NCBI GenBank assembly: GCA_029204225.1
Contig: CM055096.1
Location: 75,365,521 to 75,429,520, forward strand
Source of the DNA: Diphasiastrum complanatum
Taxonomy: Eukaryota > Streptophyta > Lycopodiopsida > Lycopodiales > Lycopodiaceae
Direction of reading: 5' to 3'
DNA length: 64,000 nt
Below are positions 1-18,938 of the stretch, one piece after another. Made by a program: the position numbers and the translations under genes. Below the pieces are notes generated by a model. The model made no database searches. It was given only the letters and a program-made list of their open reading frames with translations, and was not told where the DNA came from. Position 1 is the first letter of the stretch, and each line of letters starts with the position of its first letter.

Positions 1-685
1 ACATTGTGCTCCTTGTTCTCCTATGCATACCACAGATGCGTTGCCTTGATAATCAAAGAGATGTCTGGATTGAACGCTATTGGCAGTACCTGCTCCACTG
101 GTGACCGTGATTGTTCTAGCCTCCCATCACCTCATTCTTCCGTCATTCACAACAAGACTATGAGGCTGATGTGGTTCTGAAAATGAGGCCGAGATTCCCG
201 CCTGACACTGTACCCGATGACAGTGTCGACAGGTAACAAATCACATGACAAGGTGCACACTTTCGCTAAGTTGCCCCACATCCACCACATCCAGGTGCTT
301 AGAGACACTAGTCTAGACATACCAGTAACATTCAGTGGCACTTCAATCACCACCATCACTTCATTCTGCCATCCTCACTTTATTCTTCCATCCTCATGAC
401 CCACCCCACTGCTTACTCCTACTACGATATACCAGTTACATTGATTATATTGGTTATCCTGCTTAGGATATAATTTAGTCTATTAGCTCATCCTTCTTCA
501 TTTTACTTGCTTGATCATGATCTTTACGATCAGGTCTTCATCGATTCATTAATTCATTGGCTCCTTTGGATATATTTGATACTCCTTTGTAATCTCACAT
601 ACTTGAGATGTACTGGTCTATCTTATGCACCTGTTGGCACCCTAGAGACATTAATAAACCTCTCTCTTTCCCTTCCTCCTGGTGT
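1..685 (+). mobile_element. LINE remnant, 3' end (ORF2 C-terminus and 3' UTR)
   Basis: The end of this stretch closely resembles the 3' ends of the better LINE copies downstream: a segment reading cacatacttgagatgtact, then a cttatgcacctgttggcacc-like segment, then acattaataaacctctctct at about 645-665. A frame around 340-360 encodes ITTITSF, like the ITSFF/ITSFY motif at the extreme C-terminus of ORF2 in the other copies. Upstream of about 200 the match is weak and I cannot assign domains. The LINE is cut at about 685, where gypsy sequence begins. It appears to be an older member of the array family, with its tail degraded from pure CT to a CT/CCTT mixture. Confidence 0.55.
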
Positions 686-1890
686 GGCCCAGTATGAAAA
701 AGGACATCCAGCAATATGTAACCAGTTGCCAGAAATGTCAGGTAAATAAAGCAGAGCGTTTAAAGGCAGGGGGGTTGTTACAGCCCTTAGATATACCAGT
801 TGGTAAATGGGAGAGTATCTCCATGGATTTTATAGTGGGCCTGCCTAAAACCCAAAAGGGTAATGACGCTATAAGGGTCACAGTTGATCGTCTGACTAAA
901 ATGGCTCACTTTATTCCGACCAACAAAACCGTTAAAGCTCCAGAGTTCGCGAGGTTGTTTGTAGATGGGCTATTTAAATTGTACGGTCTAACTTCCGGCA
1001 TAGTCAGCAACCGGGACAGTAAGTATAATGGAAATTTTTTGAGGGCAGTATTCCATCATCTCCATACTAAAGTTAACATGAGTACTACTGACCATCCATA
1101 GACAGACGGTCAAACAGAAAGAGTAAATCAGGTGCTGGAGGATATGCTTTGTGCATACGTCAGCAAAAAGCAGACTAATTGGGAGGAGTATCTCTCGATA
1201 CTAGAGTTTGCTTATAACAGTACCAAACATTAAGCTATGGGATACAGCCCATTTATGCTGATGTATGGTTTTCAGCCACGCTCACCCACAGCTATAGGGT
1301 TTAAACAAGAAAAAGTTGAAGCAACCAGAAACTTTTTAGAAGACCTAAACCAGATGATAGAACATGCTAAGTGTACCATTAGGCAGTCCCAGGATCGAGC
1401 CAGGCATTACGTAGATCCACACAGACGGGATGTGTAGTTCTCCGCTAGTGAGAAAGTCTACTTGAGAGTCTCAGTTGAATCTAAAACCCTCAAATCAGGA
1501 GTTTGTGCTAAGTTGTCTCCTAGGTATTGTGGTCCTTTTACCATCAGTAGGAGACTAGGCGAGGCCACCTATGAACTAGAACTCCCACACAACAGTAAGG
1601 TTTTCTCAGTGTTTCATGTAAGTCAGTTACGAAAAGCCTTAGCCAGATCAGAAAATGGTAGGGGATAGTGTTCTAGTTCTCCCATTGGATTCTTAGCAAC
1701 CTCCACATGAACCAGAGGAGATTCTTGATAGTAGAGAGACGCAGACTCGTCATACTCTATACCAAGAGTATCTGGTCAAGTGGAATGATCAGCTTGTTGA
1801 GAATGCCACCTGGGAAAGAGGCAGCGTCCTTCGCAAGATTTTTCCAGACTTTGTCTTAGAGGACCAAGACAGTTCTTAAGGGGGAGGGAG
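686..1890 (+). mobile_element. Partial gypsy internal region (integrase to chromodomain)
   Basis: This is a second copy of the integrase zinc-binding, integrase catalytic and chromodomain part seen at about 4720-5898. It shares the HHCC-type segment (TSCQKCQVNKAERL), WESISMDFIVGLP and the terminal purine tract aagggggagggag just before the LTR. Its left edge is abrupt at about 686, where LINE tail sequence stops. It is a broken fossil that lacks reverse transcriptase. Confidence 0.8.
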
Positions 1891-2248
1891 TGTTACGAGC
1901 ACGTAACCAGTGCCGAACCCTAGAGACCATAGGAGGTCAGATACCACAGTCAAGGTCGTGTCCAGCGTACACGACCAACAAGGCAAGACAATGTGAGTAG
2001 TGTGCCCCGTCATGGTCCATAGCCATGGCGGGCCTAACACAGCCTAGGGACCCTGTTAGCAAGATAGGGCCCCACGTTGGGTCCCGATGTGCAGTCGGCC
2101 ATGTCAGAGTCACGTGGCCGACACTTGGCAGTATGCATGCAGCCAGGCCTCACAATGGGCTAGGAGGGGCTTGCTCCATATGAGGGAGTAGGCAAGGTTG
2201 GGTGGATCAGTTAGTGTTTGCCCTGCTGTGGTGTTGAGACTTCTAACA
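1891..2248 (+). repeat. Gypsy LTR, first copy
   Basis: This 358-bp repeat starts TGTTACGAGC and ends CTTCTAACA, so it has TGTTA...TAACA inverted ends. It follows a polypurine tract (aagggggagggag). It is nearly the same as 5899-6257. Confidence 0.85.
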
Positions 2249-2690
2249 CGGCCCCACTTTCCCATGCATACGTACTAGGTCATGTGGCCCAAAGCTGAAG
2301 CGTCTGGCTAGCATTCCAGAAGTTAGTTGGCAACAGTGTTCATGGTCTTCATGAAACACTTTGATCTCAGAAGCTGCCGAGTCACTTCGGAAACTTACTG
2401 TCTGAACAAGATGAAATTGTTTTTTATCTTTCTTTTCTTTTTTAGTGTCAAAGGAGCGAAAAGAAACTTAGTTGTTTTTGAGGACTATACTTCCCAAGAA
2501 AATATCAAGAAAAGCCCTCTCAGCTCTTCGGCACCAAATTTCAAACTTGGATTTTTCGGAGCAGCAGATCTACAGTTCAGCCAGCAAGGGTAATCAGAGG
2601 AAATCAGGTGTTGTCTTACAAATCAAGTTCAAACTTTTCCAGAAGTTTCTATTTCTAGTTCTTCACAGCAGAAAATCAGTAAATTAGAAA
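2249..2690 (+). other. Gypsy leader / pre-polymerase region, no clear gene
   Basis: This lies between the first LTR and the start of recognisable polymerase sequence. I find no gag-like domain and no certain primer-binding site. A CTTT-rich stretch lies at about 2420-2450. Short open frames here (for example 2327-2593) resemble nothing I know. Confidence 0.4.
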
Positions 2691-3044
2691 CTTTGTTGTC
2701 TAAATTTAAACATGTTTTTCCTGAAGATTTACCACATGGTTTAGCACCTAGCAGAGCTGTAGATCATGTAATAAACCTAGTACCAAGTACAGCACCTGTT
2801 TCTAAACCTCCGTATCGGGTCCACACAGAGGATGAAGAAATAACTAGGCAGTTAACAAATTATCTTCACCATGGGCCTCACCAGTCCTTTTGGTGAAAAA
2901 GAAAGAGGGGTCTATGTGTCTTTGCGTAGATTACAAAGCCCTCAATAATGTCACAATTAAGAATAAGTACCCAATGCCTCGGGCAGACGAGTTGTTTGAT
3001 CAACTCAACGGGGCTAAATTTTTCAGTAAGATTGACCTTAGATC

Positions 3045-3295
3045 CTAGGTTACACCCCGATTCGAACTGGCCAATTCGAACCGGCCAATTCGAACCGATT
3101 CTTTCCAGTTCGAACCGGCAGGCCAGGTTCGAATCAGAAAACGATTCGAACCGAGAAAAAAAAAATTAAAACGATTTTTTTGACTTTTTGGGTTTTTTTT
3201 TTTTTTTTTTGCCCTAAATCCGGTTCGAACCGAATTCCGGTTCGAACCAAGTCCGAATGGTTCGAAGGTTCGAACCGCGGTTCGATGCAACTATG
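3045..3295 (+). mobile_element. hAT-type MITE inserted in the gypsy polymerase
   Basis: A 251-bp insertion lies between the two halves of the reverse transcriptase region. The flanks carry an imperfect 8-bp duplication, cttagatc before and cttagatt after. The ends are loosely inverted: ctaggttaca on the left, and catagttgca when the right end is read on the - strand. Inside, the 6-mer ttcgaa and the palindrome ggttcgaacc occur about a dozen times in both orientations around A and T homopolymers (T18 near 3190-3210). It has no coding capacity. The 8-bp duplication and TAG-TTGCA end point to the hAT superfamily, which is inference because no transposase is present. Confidence 0.7.
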
Positions 3296-5898
3296 CTTAG
3301 ATTGGGATATCGTCAAGTCCGTATAAAGCCGGAAGATGTCCCGAAAACAGCTTTTAGGACTCGTCATGGTCATTATGAGTTTAAGGTGATGCCATTTGGG
3401 TTCACAAATGCTCTAGCTACCTTTATGACTTTGATGAACAGTGTCCTCAGACCATACTTGGGTAAGTTTGTAGTCGTATTTTTAGATGACATCCTCGTTT
3501 ACAGTAAGACGAGGAAGGAGCATCTTAAACACCTCAGAAAGGTGTTTCGACTGCTTAGAAAGCATAAGCTTTATACTAAGAAACCTAAGTGTGAATTCTT
3601 CGTTGAAGAAGTAGCTTATTTGGGTCACATTATCTCAGCAGACGGGATTAAAATGGACCCCAGTAAGGTCAAAGCCATACTCAGTTGGCTGAGACCTCAG
3701 AATATTTTAGAGCTTCAGATCTTTCTAGCTTTGGCGGGATATTACAGACGATTTGTCAAGGAATATGCTCAGATAGCAGTTCCCATGACAAATCTTCTTA
3801 AGGGGAAGGGAAAGGAGTTCATATGGGAGCCCGCACAGCTGGAGAGCTTTGATGCTCTCAAAACAGCCTTAGCTACAGCACCAGTTCTAAAAGTCGTCGA
3901 CCCCAATCAGCCATTTGTGGTCAAAACAGATGCTAGCGACTTTGCAGTTGGTGTTGTACTAACTCAGAGTGGACGACCAGTTGCGTTCGAGAGTAAAAAA
4001 CTCGAACCAACACAGACTAGGTATAGTGCCTATGAAAAGGAACTCTTCTCCATAGTTCATGCCCTTAAGACCTGGAGGCATTATTTGTATGGTGCCAACT
4101 TTGAGGTCCTGACAGACCATGAAAGTCTCAGATACCTTTGCAATCAGCCTGAGCTAAGAGGTCGGAAAGCCCATTGGGCTGAGTTAATGCAAGAGTTTGA
4201 TATGTCTATCAGATATAGACGGGGGAAATTCAACACAGTAGCAGATGCACTTCGTAGAATGCCTATGTAAACGAGCTGAGTTTTACTCAGATTCGTAGTG
4301 AGTTACTCGAGTCCTTGAGAGGGAAGTGCCAGCATGATGCATCCTTCTCTACTATCTGGAACTCAGTCCAGAGCAGACAGTTACAGACTCCAGAACCAGT
4401 TCCCGGGGTTGGTGCCAGTTCATCCAAGAATACGGCAGCTTCCGTTGAGGATGATGAGTCCGAGTATACGTCAGATGACGTTGAGGACTCTAAGCCTGTA
4501 TTACCCAAGCAAACCCCAGAGGTTGAGGTCAGTTGACTCAAGGATTCAAATGGAAACAGTATTCCATTCAAGATGAGTACTTGCTCTATAGAGATAGAGT
4601 ATGTGTCCCCAATTCAGAGGATTATAGGCAGCAGGTCCTATATGAGTGTCATGACAGTCCTAGTGCGGGGCACCCAGGCATTCAAAAGACCTATGAGCTT
4701 CTTCGTAGGCAATTTTTCTGGCCCAGTATGAAAAAGGACGTCCAGCAATATGTAACCAATTGCCAGAAATGTCAGGCAAATAAAGCAGAGCGTCTAAAGG
4801 CAGGAGGGTTGTTACAGCCCTTAGATATACCAGCTGGTAAATGGGAGAGTATCTCCATGGATTTTATAGTAGGCCTACCTACAACCCAAAAGGGTAATGA
4901 CGCTATATGGGTCACAGTTGACCGTCTGACCAAAATGGCTCACCTTATTCCGACCAAAACAACCGTTAGAGCTCCAGAGTTAGCGAGGTTGTTTGTAGAT
5001 GGGCTCTTGAAATTGTACGGTCTAACTTCCTGCATAGTCAACGACCGGGATAGTAAGTTTAATGGAAATTTTTGGAGGGCAGTATTCCATCATCTCCATA
5101 CTAAACTTAATATGAGTACTACCGACCATCCACAGATGGACGGTCAAACAAAAAGAGTAAACCAGGTGCTGGAGGATATGCTTTGTGCATACGTCAACAA
5201 AAAGCAGACTAATTGGGAGGAGTATCTCTCGATACTAGAGTTTGCTTATAACAGTACCAAACATTAAGCTACGGGATACAGCCCATTTATGCTGATGTAT
5301 GGTTTTCAGCCACGCTCACCCACAGCTGTAGGGTTTAAACAAGAAAAAGTTGAAGCAGCCAGAAACTTTTTAGAAGACCTAAACCAGATGATAGAACATG
5401 CTAAGTGTACCATTAGGCAGTCCCAGGATCGAGCCAGGCATTATGCAGATCCACACAGACGGGATGTGTAGTTCTCCGCTAGTGAGAAAGTCTACTTGAG
5501 AGTCCCAGTTGACTCTAAAACCCTCAAATCAGGACTGTGTCCTTTTACCATCAGTAGGAGACTAGGCGAGGTCACCTATGAACTAGAACTCCCACACAAC
5601 AGTAAGGTTTTCCCAGTCTTTCATGTAAGTCAGTTACGAAAAACCTTAGCCAGATCAGAAAATCTGGTAAGGAACAGTGTTCTAGTTCTCCCATTGGATT
5701 CTCAGCAACCTCCACATGAACCAGAGGAGATTCTTGATAGTAGAGAGATGCAAACTCATCATACTCTATACCGAGAATATCTGGTCAAGTGGAATGATCA
5801 GCCTGTTGAGAATGCCCCTTGGGAAAGAGGCAGCGTCCTTTGCAAGATTTTCCAAACTTTGTCTTAAAGGACCAAGACAGTTCTTAAGGGGGAGGGAG

Positions 5899-6257
5899 TG
5901 TTACGAGCACGTAACCAGTGCTGAACCCTAGAGAACACAGGAGGTCAGATACCACAGTCAGGGTCGTGTCCAGCGTACACGACCAACAGGGCAAGACAGT
6001 GTGAGTAGTGTGCCCCGGCACGGTCCATAGCCATGGCGGGCCTAACACAGCCTAGGGACCCTGTCAACAGGATAGGGCCCCACGTTGGGTCCCGACGTGC
6101 AGTCGGCCATGTCAAAGCCACATGACTGACACTTGGCAGTATGCATGCTACCAGGCCTCACACACTGGGCTAGGAGGGGCTTGCTCCATATGAGGCGTAG
6201 GCAAGGTAGGGTGGATCAGTTAGTGTTTGCCCTGCTGTAGTGTTAAGACTTCTAACA
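5899..6257 (+). repeat. Gypsy LTR, second copy
   Basis: This 359-bp partner of the LTR at 1891 has the same TGTTA...TAACA ends and the same preceding polypurine tract. LINE sequence starts directly after it at 6258, so the element sits against or inside a LINE copy. Confidence 0.85.
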
Positions 6258-8595
<2,338 letters not shown>

Positions 8596-8719
8596 TCCTC
8601 GTCTTCATCGATCTCCAATCCTATGAATCTGGCCATTCCTACTGGCCTCCTTCCTCCACAGCTCCCCATACACTCCCTCCAAATCAACCGAACTATTTTC
8701 CTCTTGGGAAGCTGACCAA

Positions 8720-8930
8720 ATGAGAGCTGATTTCCAACTTTTGAAGCAAGAACTTTCACAGTTGAAAGGAGTAGTGGTCTCCTTACTAAAGGAAAAGAAC
8801 TTGTTGCAGTCCAAAGTCGCCTCATTGGAGCAAGTGATCAACACTAAGCAGGTTGCAGCCTCGGAAACGACCACCACCATGATACGAGAGCTTGAGAGTA
8901 AAATTGACCAGCATAAAGATTCATGGGTAG
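8720..8930 (+). pseudogene. LINE ORF1 N-terminal coiled coil (copy 4)
   Basis: An ATG at 8720 opens about 70 codons with leucines and hydrophobics in heptad-like spacing and many K/E/Q (FQLLKQELSQLKGVVVSLLK, VASLEQVI). This is a coiled coil like the trimerisation region of L1-type ORF1 proteins. The coding sense ends near 8930, where the inverted block begins. ORF1 proteins bind the element's RNA; that function is known for L1 and inferred here. The frame running on to 9028 is read-through into the inverted strand. Confidence 0.6.
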
Positions 8931-10030
8931 CAGCCATCATCAGAAATCCTAGTGATCCCCAAGCTGTCACTATCAAGGGCATGCACTCGCATCTGATCTG
9001 TAGCATCATGGAACTCTGTATGTCGTGAAGCTGTCCGGGCATTAAAATCCCCAGTGAGGAAAATATGCCCTTGCTCTGCAAATTTGATGATATCCACTGA
9101 AAGGTCCAAATAAGATGAGCCAACACCCTCAACAAAGGAGGACTCTGGAGGAAAATAGCAAGCAGCAATGAAGACGTCCTTGTCCAAACCAATCGCTCGT
9201 CCTGTGATACGAAGCCAAATATACCGTGCATGCTCATCATGCCTGACGAGCTTAAACATCTGATGAAGGGACCCTCTGTAGAGACAAGCCACTCCTCCCG
9301 AACCACGGCCATTGCCTGATCTAGTCTCAGAGCTATATACTAAACCCCATCCGTATCCCGAGAAGGTGGGTAAACCGCGCACTCTCGTGAGTCTCCATGA
9401 AAAACAATAGGTCTCGTCCAGTGATAAAGTCAATCAGATCACCTGCTGTAGAGGATGAGTGGATGCCATCACAATTCCATATCCCAATCTGAAGATGGTA
9501 TGGATGGGGCTCCGGGATGCTCCCAAGCCCAGGGCTGGGAACAACTAGTGGTGCCAGCAACAAATCGTATCTGACCATCTCGATATATGACCCGTCTACC
9601 AGTCTCTCGAGCCACCTAGAAGGCTATACGCCTCTCCTCAACCTGGATGTAGGTAAGATCGTCATCCATATGTATGGTAGTGCCACGTAACTGGGCTCTA
9701 CAGCGTAAAGCTTCTCTGCGGCTGTCTAGGGATGTGAAGCGAATGATCAGTGTAGCTGCATCTCTGGTGGTCCTCCAAGCTGAATCTAGCCCATTAGTCA
9801 CATGTCCTAGATCAGTCACATGTCCTAGAGTGGTCTCGAGAAATCTCGTAGCCTCGGCAATGGCATCATGTGTGTCCGGTATCCCACGAACCCTGATGTT
9901 ATGGGCCTTTTGCTCCCTTGACCGCTCTTACGAAATGGTGGCTGAGATGACTGAGGAAATGGAGGGAGGCGCTAGGCTTGGTGCCTTACTTCATATGGTG
10001 AGTACCTGTTGCAGTTTGGTGAGGCACATG
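8931..10030 (-). mobile_element. Inverted LINE block: ORF1 RNA-binding domain and endonuclease
   Basis: Read on the - strand from 10030 downward there is a Pro/Ser linker, then the RRM-like ORF1 domain (NIRVRGIPD near 9900, REALRCRAQLRGTTIHMDDD near 9650-9720), then an AP-endonuclease-like domain (IGIWNCDGI near 9490, GSGGVACLYRGSL near 9290, GDFNART near 9040). This is the order expected between the coiled coil at 8720-8930 and the endonuclease end at 10040, so the block is an inversion inside one copy. The frames are interrupted. A 15-bp near-duplication (acatgtgact) lies in the ORF1 part near 9800-9830. Confidence 0.75.
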
Positions 10031-11828
10031 AGTTAGCCATTTATAATGGCCTACCTCACTGGCCTAATTCTGGCAGCTATAATTGTCACCCTCATAGTGT
10101 GGTTGATTACCTCATGGTGGGGGGGGGGGGGTCACCGTCATCCATTCTTCTCATTCACAACTTTCGTATCTCCCCTACCACCCTCTCTGATCATTCGTTC
10201 CTATCCTTCGCTACTGCCCACCTTCCACCACCACAACCTTAACACCAGTCCATCCTTCCTCGTGCACCCAAATACACCTTCCACCCCCTCTTATCCCACT
10301 CTACCAAAAATCCCTCACCTCCTTACTTCACTCTTTTCCACACAGTGAACCGCTGGAGTCCATCCATCGTGGTAGGACGCGGGATGCCGATCCCTTCACC
10401 ACTTTGTCACACATGCTCGTTTCCATGCCCGCCATCTCCTCCGCTCTTCACGGCAATTGTACAACCGCACACTCCGTCGCAAAAAACATGCCTATGATGA
10501 CTCTGAAGGAAACCGTCTTGTGAACCTCCTTCTCAGCTCCTCCTCTAGTGCCTTTTGGCGTGAGTTTATCCCTCGTGCCCCACCCCTTCTTCCGGACAAT
10601 TTACATATCTGGACCGACTATGCTACCCAGCTTTACACTGTACCCACTAATACACCCATCTCGATCTCTCCTCGACCTTCAGGCTTCACCTTTTTCACCC
10701 CTGACTTGGTTCGGGCAGCAATCAAAAAGCTGAAAACCCACCGCATGAAGACCTTGAGTCTGAGCTACTGATTCACGCCCCCGATACCCTTGCCCCTACA
10801 TTATCCACTCTCCTCAACCGTGTTGTTGTTGAGGGCTTCCCATCCTCTTGGTGCACCAACATCATACATCCTATCCATAAAAACGGTGACCCCATGGTAC
10901 CTGGTAATTACCCCACTATTATGATTGGACATGTTCTCGCGAAGTTATATGGCGTCATGCTCTAGTCTGCAGTTAGCTCAGAGACAGTGTCCACGAGATT
11001 ACATGCTTTGGGTCAGGCAAGGTTCCGTACTCATTATTCCACTACAGATCACATATTCACACTTCGAGCCAACATTGAGGAAGCTAGACACATGAGAGAA
11101 AAGGTTTACAGTTGTTTTGTGGACTTCAAGAAAGCCTTTGATTCTGTCCCACACTCCTTACTTATCCAGAGACTCCGAGACCTGGGTTTCTCTATAGATA
11201 TTATTCTAGCCGTCATGGCTCTCCATGAGAGGGTTTTGGGATGCTTTGGCATTTCTGAGTAGATTTGGAGTACTATTGGGGTTAAGCAAGGATGCTCTCT
11301 CTCACCAGTTCTCTTTGGATTATATATTGACGAACTAGAGCAGGTCATCTCTCAGTGTGGCGGGGACGGTTGTCAGCTGGGAGACATTCTGATTGCCATC
11401 CTTCTCTATGCGGATGATGTGGTACTAGTCTCCCCGTACCAGAGAGGAATTACAGAGACAGTTGGACTGTTTACACACTTTTTGTACTCGGTGGGGTTTA
11501 GGGGTGAACCTCTCGAAGACCAAAGTTATGGTCTTCAATACCTCTCGGGCCTTCATGCAGCGCCAAGAGCTTGCCTTCGATGGACAGTCCCTAGAGGCGG
11601 TTTCTTCATACACTTACCTGGGTGTGCTCTACTCTAGTCCTACCTTCAATATGAGACAGGCGGCTACTTCTAGACTTGGGAAGGGCCACTCTTCCCTAGT
11701 CCAGCTGGAGAGATTCTACTTCCGTAAGTCTATTCGGAATGCCCCGAGCAAGTGCAGACTGTTGGACACCATCGTCACCCCTTCAGCCTTGTATGCGGTA
11801 GAGCTCTCTCAGAGGGCGATATCATTGC
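10031..11828 (+). pseudogene. LINE ORF2: endonuclease end and reverse transcriptase (copy 4)
   Basis: The endonuclease end is visible as NGLPHWPNSGSYNCHPHS, then VVDYLMV and TLSDHSFLSF (10040-10220), holding the Asp and the Asp-His pair typical of APE-type LINE nucleases. A G12 run sits in it near 10119-10130. RT follows, with YNRTLRRKKHAYDDSEGN, then CFVDFKKAFDSVPHS (about 11113-11157), GVKQGCSLSPVLFGLYIDE (about 11279-11335) and LLYADDVVLVSPY (about 11401-11440). These are RT motifs A, B and C. Stops and frame shifts break it at several places, for example TGA after KTLSLSY at 10771 and TAG in FGISE at about 11262. It cannot be active. Confidence 0.8.
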
Positions 11829-12445
11829 CTTTTTCGTCAGACACATGTTACACTGCGGTCCCTTATCTCATACGAGGACCCCCGTTGTGTGGCACTTATG
11901 CTACGTGAGATTTCCCTCTTACGACAGGACCTATGTCAGGCAGTCCAGCATACTTACCCAGTCACCCAGTCCTAGATTACATCCTTCTTCTCACGCAGGA
12001 GATCACGTTCTGATGCGGACATGACTGATAGCGATTGCGACGACATTCCCAGACCTAGGACGCAGAGACGACGTACCACCCAGCCTCAGGCGACCATGAG
12101 AGTTACACGTCCCACCAGGCCTCCTAGACAAAGACGCACTACATATGCTCATACTCATCGACGACGCCAGCATTTTCCAGCGCTTACTAATGTTACAGCT
12201 CACATTACATCCTTCTACAGCATCAGCACAGCCCCTGACTTCTTGACATGGATACATATGATTTTCATGCACAGGCTTTTTCATTTATGTATTTCATTTA
12301 TGTATTTATCTTAGCCTGCACCAGATGTTTTTTCTTTATTACAGCATTGGAGATGCTTTAGACGCTCCCCTAGTTACCACATACTTGACATGTACTACTT
12401 TTGTCTTATACGCCTTTTGGCATGGAAAAGACATTAATAAAGCTG

Positions 12446-12483
12446 CTTCTTCTTCTTCTTCTTCTTCTTCTTCTTCTTCTTCT

Positions 12484-12545
<62 letters not shown>
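12446..12545 (+). repeat. (TTC)n followed by (TC)n, LINE tail
   Basis: About 42 bp of TTC repeats then about 58 bp of TC repeats, directly after the LINE 3' end signal acattaataaagctg. LINE copy 5 starts at the right edge. The order CTT then CT is the same at 18601-18678. Confidence 0.95.
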
Positions 12546-18600
<6,055 letters not shown>

Positions 18601-18622
18601 TTCTTCTTCTTCTTCTTCTTCT

Positions 18623-18678
<56 letters not shown>
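18601..18678 (+). repeat. (TTC)n(TC)n, LINE tail
   Basis: TTC repeats followed by TC repeats, the same order as at 12446-12545. It is joined on the left to the end of LINE copy 7 and on the right to the 5' leader of LINE copy 8. Confidence 0.95.
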
Positions 18679-18679
<1 letters not shown>

Positions 18680-18920
18680 GGTCGTTTTTGGATTTTCCAG
18701 CCATTTTCCAAGCTGTTTTTGGATTTTCCAGCCAATCTCTAGGTCGTTTTTGGATTTCCCAGCTATTTTAGAAGTCGTTTTTGGATTTTCCAGAATACTT
18801 CTAGGTCATTTTTGAATTTCCCAGCCATTTTCCAAACTGTTTTTGGATTTTCCAGCCTATATCTAGGTCGTTTTTGAATTTCCCAGCCATTTTCCGGGTC
18901 ATTATTGGATTTTCCAGCCA
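18679..18920 (+). repeat. Tandem repeats in LINE 5' leader
   Basis: About seven imperfect units of roughly 33-37 bp, each containing gtttttggattttccagcc or a close variant (gaatttcccagcc) and often ctaggtcg. They lie between the CT tract and the start of ORF1 of LINE copy 8. By position they resemble the promoter-bearing monomers at the 5' ends of some L1 elements; promoter activity is inference. Confidence 0.8.
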
Positions 18921-18938
18921 TACCCTGCTCTTCCTCAG

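Larger units (their letters stand above)
686..6257 (+). mobile_element. Ty3/gypsy chromovirus remnant, tandem arrangement
   Basis: A broken Ty3/gypsy element on the + strand in a tandem form: a partial internal region (686-1890), an LTR (1891-2248), a second internal region (2249-5898) and another LTR (5899-6257). Recognisable parts of the second region are: sequence just before reverse transcriptase (about 2690-2890), reverse transcriptase (about 2890-3600, interrupted by a MITE at 3045-3295) with FLDDILVYS, RNase H (about 3900-4270) with [10 protein letters not shown], integrase zinc-binding and catalytic parts (about 4620-5270), and a C-terminal chromodomain-like segment near 5770 with EYLVKWNDQP. 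That last segment marks the chromovirus group. No gag was recognised. The element has many breaks and is a fossil. The LTR-internal-LTR-internal order fits unequal recombination between LTRs or insertion next to an older copy. The two LTRs differ by several percent by eye, so it is not recent. Confidence 0.85.
8596..12445 (+). mobile_element. LINE array copy 4, nearly full length with an internal inversion
   Basis: In order this copy holds an ORF1 coiled-coil part on + (8720-8930), an inverted block on - (about 8931-10030) with the ORF1 RNA-binding domain and most of the endonuclease, the endonuclease end on + (about 10030-10240), reverse transcriptase on + (about 10450-11450) and the ORF2 tail and 3' UTR (11820-12445). 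Mentally flipping the inverted block gives the normal LINE order. The RT keeps KAFDSVP, GVKQGCSLSP and LLYADDVVLV but has stops and frameshifts. About 0.7 kb is missing between TPSALYAVE and the YHCLF-like segment at about 11810-11830, removing the zinc motif. The 3' end is acattaataaagctg followed by (CTT)n(CT)n. Confidence 0.75.

Noticed and set aside
3045-3295. tRNA-derived SINE or tRNA cluster because of ggttcgaa
   Set aside because: No A box, no cloverleaf and many inverted copies of the word; sister islands have other words, so a MITE fits better.
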